Source: Cenococcum geophilum 1.58 (Eukaryota > Ascomycota > Dothideomycetes > Gloniales > Gloniaceae). Taken from it: a stretch of DNA of 64,000 nt. The stretch covers positions 744,001 to 808,000 of the forward strand of contig KV748196.1 in the NCBI GenBank assembly GCA_001692895.1, read 5' to 3'. Of this stretch, positions 46,310 through 54,929 are shown piece after piece. The notes beneath the pieces are model-generated. The model had not been told where the DNA came from. It saw nothing but the letters and a program-made list of their open reading frames with translations, and did not search any database. The position numbers were made by a program, and so were the translations under genes. Every line of letters begins with the position of its first letter. The stretch's first letter is position 1.

Positions 46310-47640
46310 TTATTTTTATTTATATAACCTAGCATATAGTTATTCCCGCAGCTATTAAGCCCTTGCCTTCCGCCTCCTATATTTAATATATTCTTCTCTC
46401 TCCTACGCCTTATATATACTTTAGTAGCAGTTTATATATTTTATTTAGTCTTAATTTAAGCAGTGTCTTATATTATAGGGGCCTATATAGTAGCCGTAGC
46501 ACACCTATACTGCGTATATGGATTAGGTATATCCCTATTATATATAGCAGTAGTATTATTTTAGGCGTAGTCTATAGTTATAAAGCCTTACATTATATAT
46601 AAGGCTATTTATAATTATTCCTTTTTAGATAAGAAGTTTTTATATTCCTAGTATATATATGCTGACGATAAGGGAGCTATATATTTAACCGGCGTTTCCT
46701 TAGCAAGTCTCTAGCGACCCTTATATCCTCTTATTATTCTTATTATTTACTTAGTTTATATTTTCCTATTAAAGCTATTAAATTTAGGTAATTTTAAGGC
46801 CTAATATAAGGCGTTCTGTATGTTTTACTATCTCCTATATAGTTACTATATTGTCCACCTAGCGTCTCTTTTCTACCCTAAGGCTTATAAAAACCACTAG
46901 GACTTTAACTAGGTAGTCTTTATAAAGTACTTTTATGCCAATACATTCTCCTAGCCTATCCCCTACCCTTATAGCTTATTCCTTTACCTATTAGTCCTTT
47001 AGGGTAACTTTAATATCTCCGCTCCTAAGGTGTTGGACTATATCTATATTATAAACCTCTTTGCGAATCTCTATAAGGACTTCTGTTTCTAATTATCCCC
47101 TAAACCCCTCTACTTTTTCTATATTTAGTTATATTATAATTATATATTTAGTTATTATCTTAAAGGGGGTAAGTTCTCTATACTATAGAAGCGCAGCTAT
47201 AACGGCCTAGGTGCGGTTCGCCGGTAAAAGGGTTTTTTATTTATTTTTAATTTTACTTAGCCATTAGAGGATTTAATTAAGGGTTTACTAAAGGGGTGCT
47301 TAAGGTTCGCTAAATTAGCGGAGCTATTTTACTAGCTATATTAGTTCGTTATAGCTAATAGTTACTTTCCTATAATTCTAAATACTAGATATATCTAGTA
47401 GGCTTTATATTTTATTAAATGCCTTCTTAATAGAGGTGTTTCCGCTTTATAGTATAGTATTCACCCGTCTTTATTATAGAGGGCCGTTATTAGGCGTAGA
47501 TCTGGCGGTTACGCGCGAGTGCGAGCCACTGTCGGTTAACGTATGCCTCCCCTGCGATGCATATATCTTAGGGGGATTCTCTAGGTGTTTTTCAGGGTTC
47601 TTTTTGGTTAGTTTTGGTCTTTTTAGGCCAGGTGCAGCAA
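46310..47640 (-). pseudogene. LINE-c ORF1 (gag-like)
   Basis: This parallels LINE-b ORF1 base for base apart from transitions, including the zinc-knuckle segment at about 46,400-46,510. It is broken by many TAG/TAA codons. Confidence 0.65.
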
Positions 47641-47684
47641 GAGCTCCTTTTTAGGTATATATAATATTAACTAAAGTAATATAT

Positions 47685-47948
47685 TAACCCCCGACCTCTT
47701 ATACCTAAAAATATTATAATTTATTTAATATATTTAAGAAACGATTTATAAACTAACTACCCCTATATTAAGACGAGTATAATTTTAAGATAGAACTTAA
47801 ACCTAGTATAACACTAAAGTTTAGCCTGTTATATAGTATATTACAAAAAGAGCTACTTATAATACGATAATACCTTAAAGAGTACTTAAGGAAAGAATTT
47901 GTTTGCCTAGTTAATTACTATTTACCTTATTTATACTATTTATTAAAA
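47685..47948 (+). pseudogene. Gy3 pol, start of reverse transcriptase
   Basis: After the second copy of the LINE-c TSD the frame reads IELKPSITLKFSLLYSI, then QKELLII and YLKEYLRKEFV. This is the segment just upstream of the RT in Gypsy elements (IELEPG-type opening). It is cut at 47,948 by the retroposon insert. Confidence 0.7.
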
Positions 47949-47949
47949 C

Positions 47950-48220
47950 CAGTCTGCCGCAGGGCAGACGACCTCCTCTATAACAGTCTGCCGCAGGGCA
48001 GACGACCTCCTCTACAACCTGTCTGCTGCAGAGCAGACGACCTCCTCTACAACCTGTCTGCTGCAGAGCAGACGACCTCCTCTACAACCTGTCTGCTGCA
48101 GAGCGGACGACCTCCTCTACAACCTGTCTGCTGCAGAGCGGACGACCTTCTACAACCAGTCTACAGCCGTTATACTGTAGACGACCTCTACTGCAACCGG
48201 TCTACGGCTGTCGCGCTATA
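47950..48220 (+). repeat. 35-bp palindromic tandem repeats, ~6 good units plus 2 diverged
   Basis: The unit is of the form CTGTCTGCTGCAGAGCAGAC followed by GACCTCCTCTACAAC. The GTCTGC…GCAGAC core is an inverted repeat, so each unit can form a hairpin. A second array with a ~11-bp unit (ACCGTAGGCGT) follows at about 48,239-48,283. There are no variable spacers, so this is not a CRISPR array. Confidence 0.85.
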
Positions 48221-48368
48221 GGCAATCAGGCTATAGAGGACCGCAGGCGTACCGTAGGCGCACCGTAGGCGTACCGCAGACGATGCACTGCTAGGGTAGC
48301 TATAGTAGGGGATAGGGGAAGGGGACCGGCCCGTGTTACCATTAGCACGTTAAATATAAGGTGTATAG

Positions 48369-48789
48369 GCGAATTGGTGTTTATACCCTATACAGACAAC
48401 CTCATGAAAATTTCCTATGGGAGTGGGTTTATGTAACGAGGTTTTCGCCCTTATAAAATACCATTAATAGCCTACTTTTAGGGAGAGTAGCTATTAATTA
48501 CTAATTCCCCTACCTATTTCTTTAGCAAGAAGGGGAAAATAGGTACAGAATAAAAAGTCGCTTAGGGTAATTGGTAGCTACTTTCAAGCTAGTAAGCTAT
48601 ATTGTTTCTCTTATTCTTATGTGCAAAACTAATAGAAAAAAAAAATCTATCTTTTAGAGCGCTTTTTTCTACTCCTAGAAACGGCAGAATACGGCAGAAT
48701 AGATAAAGAGCTAGGATTTCTTTAGTGCGATTTTGGTATAAACTAGACAGTATGTAGTGAGCAAAATACCAGGACAAGACACCAATTCG
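48369..48789. mobile_element. Possible MITE with short TIRs nested in the retroposon
   Basis: Ends GCGAATTGGTGT and ACACCAATTCGC form a 12-bp inverted repeat, flanked on both sides by TA(G). The interior has a 62-codon minus-strand frame (48,777-48,589) rich in Phe/Leu/Ile that resembles nothing known. Short TIRs with TA flanks would fit a Tc1/mariner-type MITE. With only 12 bp the pairing could be chance. Confidence 0.45.
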
Positions 48790-48983
48790 CTAGGAGCTCC
48801 CCCTAGTATTTAAAATGGGCTAGAGTGTCCACTTTAGCTACTAGTATATGTTAAGCTGCCTAGAAAGGATTTATGTATATAGAACTATAGCGCCATAGCC
48901 TAGAGGCTGCATGCGCAGTATTGTACGTAGTATAATACAATCGGATATAAAAAAATAAAAATAAAAAAAACTATTTATTAAAA

Positions 48984-49315
48984 AACCTAAAGGAGGCTTA
49001 AGGTTCTATATTAATTATTAAGCCCTAAATATAATTATAATTTAAAACTAATATCCAATTCCTCTGTTTTAAGAAACGCTTAACTACTTAATAAAAGTAT
49101 AATACTTTATAAAGCTTAATATAGTTACTACCTTTAATTAAATCCGTATTTATAAAGGAGATAAAAAGTATACANCTTTCCGTATATAATAGGGACTTTT
49201 TAAATGCCTAGTAATGCTATTTAGTATAAAGAATAGTCCTAGTACGTTTTAGTAATATATTAATAATACGCTTCGCAAATTCCTTAATATATTTATTACC
49301 GCGTATATTAATAAT
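48984..49315 (+). pseudogene. Gy3 pol, reverse transcriptase core
   Basis: The frame resumes with KPKGGLRFYINY (48,983-49,018) and continues with degenerate equivalents of the LNAIT, ILYKA and YVLVIY segments. It then reads TLRKFLNIFI, just before where the YxDD box should be, which here appears as AYINNIYL. It stops abruptly at 49,315 against LINE-d. The rest of Gy3 (RNase H, integrase, 3' LTR) is not found in the window. Confidence 0.75.
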
Positions 49316-50645
49316 ATCTATTTATATAACCTAGCGTATAGTTATTCCCGTAGCTATTAAGCCCTTACCTTCCGTCGCCTATATTTAATACAGTCTTCTC
49401 TCTCCTACGCCTTATATATGCTTTAGTGGCAGTTTACGTATTTTATTTAGTCTTAGTTTAAGTAGTGTCTTATATTATAGGGGCCTATACAGTAGCCGTA
49501 GCACACCTATACTGCGCATATAGATTAGGTATATCCCTATTATACATAGTAATAGCATTATTTTAGGCGGAGTTTATAGTTATAAAGCCTTACGTTATAT
49601 ATAAGGCCATTTATAATAATACCTTTTTAGATAAGGAGTTTTTATATTCCTAGTATATATATACTAACAATAAGGAAGCCATACGCTTAACTAGCGACTC
49701 CCTAATAAGTCTCTGGCAACCCTTATATCCTCTTATTATTCTTATTATATACTTAATTTATATTTTCTTATTAAAGCTATTAAATATAGGTAATCTTAAA
49801 TCCTAGTATAAGGCGTTCCGTTTATTTTACTATTTTATATATAGTTGCTATATTATCTATCTAGCGTCCCTTTTTTACCCTAAAGCTTAGGGGGACTATT
49901 AGGATTTTAACTAGGTAATCTTTACGGAGCACTTTTATACTAATACATTCTCCTAGCCTATCCCCTACCCATACGGCTTATTTCTTTACCTATTAGTCCT
50001 TTAGGGTAACTCTAATATCTCCGCTCCTAAGGTATTAGACTATAATAGTATTATAAACCTCTTTATAAATCTTTATAAGGACTTCTATTTCTAATTATCC
50101 CCTAAGTTACTCTATTTTTTCTATATTTAGTTTTATTATAATTATATACCCGGTTATTATCTTAAGGGGGATAGGTTCCCTATACTATAAAAGCGCAGCT
50201 ATAGTAGCCTAGGTACGGCTTGCTAGTAAAAAGGGTTTTATTTATTTTTAATTTTACTTAGCCGTTAGAGGATTTAATTAAGGGTTTACTAAAGGGGCGC
50301 CTAAAATTCGCTAGACTGGTGGAGCCATTCTGCTAGCTGCATTGGTTTATTATAGCTAACAGTTACTCCCCTATAATTACGGATACTAAACGCGTCTAAT
50401 AGGCTTTATATTTTATTAGATGCCTTCTTAATAAAGGTCTTCCCGCTTTATAGTATAGTATTCGCCTATTCTTATTATAGAGGGCTATTGCTAGGCATAG
50501 GTTTAGCGGACACACGCGAGTATAAACTACCGTTATTTAATGTATGCCTCCTCTACAATATATGCATCTTAGGGGGATTCTCTAGGTGTTTTTCAGGGTT
50601 CTTTTAGTTGGTTTTAGTCTTTTTAGGCCAGGTATAGCAAGAGCT
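49316..50645 (-). pseudogene. LINE-d: 5'-end fragment of the Tad1-like LINE (ORF1 only)
   Basis: The sequence parallels LINE-b 29,175-30,510 and LINE-c 46,318-47,655. It covers ORF1 and the 5' end but lacks everything 3' of ORF1. LINE copies normally lose their 5' end, so this copy must have been cut by deletion or recombination. I see no TSD. Its left edge abuts the Gy3 RT box. Confidence 0.85.
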
Positions 50646-51652
50646 CCTTTTTTCTTGGAGTTATATTATTAAGATATATATACTTTATAATCTGCTTAAA
50701 ATATATTAACTTAATAGAGGAGAAATAATATAGATTTAAGGGTTATTATATTAAATAAAGTAACAAAAAATAAGCTTTATATTTTATATTTTATATAATA
50801 ACTTATATAGCTATTAAGGAAATATAATTAAGCTTTATTACTAAATAACTTAGTTTTAAGTATGAATTTTTTTAAAAATTGCCTAAATATAATATAATTA
50901 GCTATTTAACTATTCTTTAAGGTTATATATATTTAATAAAGTACTTTACCTTAATATACTTATATTAATTAGGGGTATTCTTATAAGAGTATCTAGTATT
51001 TCTTATCGTCCTTTAAAACTATATAAGGCCGAAGTTCTCTATTAGTGGGGGGGGGCTAGGGCATCTATAGGGGCTTCCTTAGGTCACGTAATTATCGCTT
51101 AGCTAGTATATAGAGTTGTCCTAAAGGGATAACTCCACCTTATAGAGTCCACACTTTTATACACCTACATTCCCGTATAACATTCTCTATAGAGAGCTTA
51201 GCTGGCTTATTACGAAGATATTAAGCTAAAAAGTAAGAGAAGGTGGTAAGGCCATGTCTATATATATATGCCAAGTCCTAAGCGAACCCCTAACTAGGTA
51301 ACGCGCTACAGCGCCGTTACAATATCTATAAATAGAAATTAGTTTAGGTAGATCTTTTAGGAGTATATTTAGAAAGTTAGCTAGCTTTATAGTGCACTAA
51401 ATATCTATTAAAGTAAAGATATTTACTCTGGAGTTATCTAAAGTAGAGGTTAGATCTTAATATCTATTATAGAATAAAGTATAAGAGATAGTATAGCTTT
51501 TTCTGCTAATTAGCCAATTAGGATTAATATATAATATATTAATCTCTTTTAATCCTAAAGATAAGTCTTTCTCTAAAGCTCCTCCTTTTCTAACTCTATA
51601 CTATCTATTTAGATTAATAAAACCTTATCTATTTTTATCCCTATTAGGTAGT
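50646..51652. other. Very AT-rich unassigned sequence
   Basis: I found no protein or repeat that I can name. There is a G-run (GGGGGGG near 51,045) with a TATA-like ACTATATAAGG about 30 bp upstream, and a segment near 51,290-51,315 ends GCGCCGTTACA, resembling an LTR end. These hint at the edge of another retroelement, but no partner copy is visible. Confidence 0.35.
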
Positions 51653-51906
51653 TATAAGGCAGTATTACCAGGGTATATAGTAGGGAGTAGGCAAGCCGAG
51701 CATAAGTCACATAGGGAGTTAATGGAAGAGGACGATATAGTAAAGAGTAGGCAATAGCCTCGTACGGAGACAAACTAATAAGGAGGGAAGGGCTATAAGC
51801 CTAGGGTGCTTATAAGGAGGTGCCAAGGGCTAGCCGAGGCTAGCCTTGGTGACCCTTAAGAGCCCCTAGGTAATATAGCCGAGTAAGGGCTAAAATAACC
51901 CTTATA
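51653..51906 (-). repeat. TRIM-B 3' LTR, strongly RIP-mutated
   Basis: The 254-bp partner of 54,044-54,297. Many CA/TG positions in the right copy are TA here (for example GGGTATATAGTAGGGAGTAGG against GGGTGTACGGTAGGGAGCAGG). Confidence 0.93.
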
Positions 51907-52249
51907 TTGCCCCCCCCTTAATTAGGGCTAGCCTCTAGCCCGTATCCCAATAGATTAATTCTATATATAGAAAGGTAAGTAGTATAAAAGCCTTACTTAT
52001 ATAGGGGAATAAAGAAATAGGGGAAAAGGACTAGCCAAGCAGCCTTAATAAAAACCTTAACCTATAGCCAAAACCCAGTAGGAAAAAAGGCCTAATTTAG
52101 GTAGGAAAAGAGCGTCTGCTAGTAGGGTAAGACTTAATCGTATATAATCAGTCTTGGAGATAATTGCCTGCGATTAAGTCTTAATAGCTCTATAGCTGAC
52201 AGCCAAATAGTCTTTACTTAGAGCCGGCTTAATCGCAAGAATATCCCTT

Positions 52250-52680
52250 ATATTACCCCCCCCCTTTTTACAGTTAACCCCCTCTATTACCTTACGGTAG
52301 CGGGAGATTATAAAGGGCTTGTCCCGGAAGGGGTTTAGAGAGATATTAATAGGGTTTTATAAGCTTTTAAAGTAAGCTAAAGCTCTTAAAGCAACTAAAG
52401 CCTTACTAAGAGATTGCGTAGGATCTTTAAGCTACTGCCATTCTCTTAGGTAAGCTATAGCTCTTAATATAAGCTAGAGCTCTTAGAGCGACTAAAGCCT
52501 TACTAAGAGATTGCGTACGATCTTTATAAGACGTAGCTCTTTTAAAGACTTTAAATTAACGTCTTAATTGCCTTCCCCCGGCCGCGTAATTAGTTTTTGT
52601 AAGGAAGTAATAGCTAAATAGCTATACGCGTGTTTCCTTCCTTTTAAATTACACTGTTATTACAGAGTAATATTAGCAAT
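52250..52680 (-). repeat. Gy4-like 3' untranslated block and second polypurine tract inside TRIM-B
   Basis: The minus strand here matches Gy4 at 44,400-44,535 and at 45,165-45,290. It includes TTCCGGGACAAGCCC, TACCGTAAGGTAAT, a polypurine tract of at least eight Gs at about 52,258-52,270, and then TATAAGGGATATTCTTGCG, the first bases of a Gy4-type LTR. TRIM-B therefore carries an internal copy of another family's 3' end. Confidence 0.8.
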
Positions 52681-53310
52681 AAGAAGAGATTACATAGGAT
52701 CTTTAAGCCGCCGCCATTCTCTTTAGCAAGCTATAGCTCTTAATGCAAGCTAAAGCTCTTAGAGCGACCAAAGCCTTACAGAGAGATAATCGCGTACAAT
52801 CTTTAAGCTGCTGCTATTCTCTTAGGCAAGCTATAGCTCTTAATGCAAGCTAGAGCTCTTAGAGCGACTAAAGCCTTATAAAGAGATCGCGTACGATCTC
52901 AATAAGCCGTAGCTCTTAAAGCTGTAGCTATAGCTTAAGGATGGCATTTAACCGCAATAGGATCTCATAAGCTAAGCTTATAACTTCAGAAGAGACAATC
53001 GCGTACGATTAAGTCTCGGCAGCCCTTTGGCTGACAGCCAAAGAGTCTCCAGGTCGGAGCCGTAGCTCCGTAAGAGATCACATAGGATCTTTAAGCCGCC
53101 GCCATTCTCTTGGGCAGGCTGTAGCTCTTAATGCAAGCTAGAGCTCTTGGAGCGACCAAAGCCTTGCAGAAAGATGATCGCGTACAATCTCTAAGCTGCT
53201 GCCATTCTCTTGGGCAAGCTATAGCTCTTAAAGCAAGCAGTAGCTTACAAGATCACATAGAATCTCTAAGCCGAAGCTCTTAAGGTAAGCCGTAGCTTAA
53301 TAAGACAACC
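52360..53310. repeat. Tandem ~100-130-bp repeats with a recurring GATCGCGTACGATC motif
   Basis: Repeated blocks contain CTTTAAGCCGCCGCCATTCTC, GCAAGCTATAGCTCTTAATG and TAGAGCTCTTAGAGCGAC, each followed by GATCGCGTACGATC or a variant (GATTGCGTAGGATC, AATCGCGTACAATC). I count at least five blocks, unevenly spaced because of deletions. The motif is near-palindromic and recurs to the right (53,690-53,710, and as ACGCGATCGTCC at about 53,827 and 53,937). There is no coding frame. Confidence 0.75.
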
Positions 53311-54043
53311 GCCTACGGTTTAGTCTCGGCAGCCCTTTAGCTGATTGGGCAGTAGCCCTTAATTGCATTTAATCTGGAAGAGAGGGTAGTAGCTATAGCT
53401 TTAAAAACTAGCCGTTAGTTCTTCGGATGGCCATTAAATAGCAATCGGATAGCCTCCAGGGTAGCTACATCTCTTTAAGGACGTTTAACCTTCCAATCTC
53501 TGTTAGTGGGACCTCTGTAGCGAGTAAACCGCGGTTGGCCTATAGAGTGTTTGCAAGCTTAATCGCGTAGGATCCCCCTTAACTTCTACCAGAAAGCTTT
53601 CGGATAGCAATCAAATCACCTTTGGGTCGCCGTCGGGGCAGAGCTGCACCGCTGCACTGTCGATCGTATGCGGGTATACCAATCGCGTCGAGAGATGATC
53701 GCGTACGATCCGGATAACCCCTAACCCTTGGCCAGGTAGCTACCGTCTCCCTTATCTCCTAATCCGTATCTACCACCGTAAGCGGATGCGATCTGCCAGA
53801 CGTCTTGCTGGTGTAGCTGCTTTACAGCATACGCGATCGTCCTAGGTAAGGTAGAGGACCTAATCCGTATTCCAATGAACCTTTGTATGCGGATGCGATC
53901 TGCCAGGCATCTGCTGGTGTACCTGCTGTGTCGCAGTGAACGCGATCGTCCTAGGTAAAAATGGAGGATCGTGATTTTGCTCGAGGGCGCAGCCCTCGGC
54001 TTGCTGCAGGCTACTACCCGCGAGGGTGTAGGATCGGTTCGAA
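53311..54043. other. GC-normal interior of TRIM-B
   Basis: This is non-coding, with much less RIP than the left half of the element. A ~110-bp direct repeat is visible: AATCCGTAT…GCGGATGCGATCTGCCAG…GCTGGTGTA…CGCGATCGTCCTAGGTAA at about 53,760-53,850 and again at 53,860-53,960. There is no gene. Confidence 0.6.
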
Positions 54044-54297
54044 TGTAAGGCAGTATTGCCAGGGTGTACGGTAGGGAGCAGGCAAGCCGAGCATGAGTCA
54101 NATAGGGAGTCGATGGAAGAGGACGATATGGTAAAGAGTAGGCAATAGCCTCGTACGGAGACGAACCGATGAGGAGGGAAGGGCTGTAAGCCTGGGGTAC
54201 TTATAAGGAGGTGCCAAGGGCTAGCCGAGGCTAGCCTTGGCGACCCCTAAGAGCCCCTAGGCGATGTAGCCGAGTAAGGGCCAAAATAACCCTTATA
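54044..54297 (-). repeat. TRIM-B 5' LTR, mildly mutated
   Basis: The 254-bp partner of 51,653-51,906. Inside it (minus strand) lies TTCGAACCGATCCTACACCC at the primer-binding-site position, which resembles the T-arm end of a tRNA complement, though I cannot name the tRNA. One N lies near 54,115. Confidence 0.93.
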
Positions 54298-54302
54298 GTA
54301 GT

Positions 54303-54929
54303 CCTTTATAAAGTAGTCTTTCTAGCTATATAAGAAGTAAGCTCCTTAATTACTAAGGGCCTATCTATAGGGGTCGCTATATATAGGCTAAGTATACACT
54401 AAACCTATAGTAGGACTAGCTATATAGTAAGCTACTAAATTAACGGCAAGCTATACGTCCGGTACTATAGGAGTTTGTAACGTGGCCCGCCTCCACGTCG
54501 CCATATAGCCAAAAAGACTGAGAGTGCTTGCGAACTTGTCGTAAGCGCGGCGGGACCTAATATATATACTCTTACAGAGTTATAGATTATACTAGGGCAC
54601 TACGTGCCGTTCTTATATTACTTATAGTCTAATTTAAGGGGTTCCTAATTTTTAACTACTTAGCCGATGCCTTAATTTAATAGCTAGGTAGTAGTCTATC
54701 CCTTCGTGTGTTTCTTATGACCTGGCGTTCTTAGCAGCTCCTTCGTGCGGGCGCTAGGCCTAAAACCCTCAAGCGTTATTTTTAGGAGGCCTATACACTA
54801 AAATTAAGACACTATTATAGTTGTAGGTAAGGAGCTTTTAAAGCAGCTGCTAGTTGCTTATATATATAATATAGATAAAAATAATGTCTAATTTAATTAT
54901 ATTTACTACCTTAACGAATATAGAGTCCT
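54303..54929. other. Unassigned AT-rich stretch
   Basis: I see no gene. At 54,486 the sequence TGTAACGTGGCCCGCC looks like an LTR start and is locally GC-rich (a CGTGG…CCACG inverted repeat at about 54,490-54,507), but no second copy is present in the window. Confidence 0.35.

Larger units (their letters stand above)
33186..47668 (-). mobile_element. LINE-c: Tad1-like LINE, split by Gy4
   Basis: The flanking duplication is AACTAAAGTAATATAT (33,170-33,185 and 47,669-47,684). The 3' end at the left carries a TA/ATT microsatellite. Length without Gy4 is about 5,558 bp. It parallels LINE-b throughout: C-terminal region and RT at 33,190-36,000, endonuclease at 36,200-36,570 and 45,496-45,800, and ORF1 at 46,310-47,640. 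RIP is similar in density but hits different sites. It shows the empty target site of Gy2 near 35,208. Confidence 0.92.
47949..48970 (+). mobile_element. 1,022-bp poly-A retroposon (SINE/non-autonomous LINE-like)
   Basis: The flanking 13-bp duplication is CTATTTATTAAAA (47,936-47,948 and 48,971-48,983), and the RT frame of Gy3 is restored across it. The right end is an A-rich tail (about 48,949-48,970), so it was copied by target-primed reverse transcription on the plus strand. The 5' part is an array of palindromic 35-bp repeats. The 3' third may contain a nested TIR element (48,369-48,789). No transposase or RT is encoded. Confidence 0.8.
51653..54297 (-). mobile_element. TRIM-B: 2.6-kb non-autonomous LTR element
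   Basis: 254-bp LTRs at 51,653-51,906 and 54,044-54,297 (form TGTAAGGCAGTATTGCC … ATAACCCTTATA) are flanked by GTAGT on both sides (51,648-51,652 and 54,298-54,302). The polypurine tract (minus strand AATTAAGGGGGGGGCAA) adjoins the left LTR, giving minus orientation. The 2.1-kb interior has no gag-pol motif. It is composed of tandem repeats and of a block from the 3' region of a Gy4-like element. It must have relied on another element's proteins. A solo LTR of the family lies at 7,520-7,777. Confidence 0.9.

Noticed and set aside
47950-48220. CRISPR-like regular palindromic repeats
   Set aside because: The units abut each other with no variable spacers, the organism is a fungus, and the block lies inside a poly-A retroposon.
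54486-54600. LTR start (TGTAACGTGG) of another element
   Set aside because: There is no second copy and no matching end in the window, so it is only noted in the region entry.
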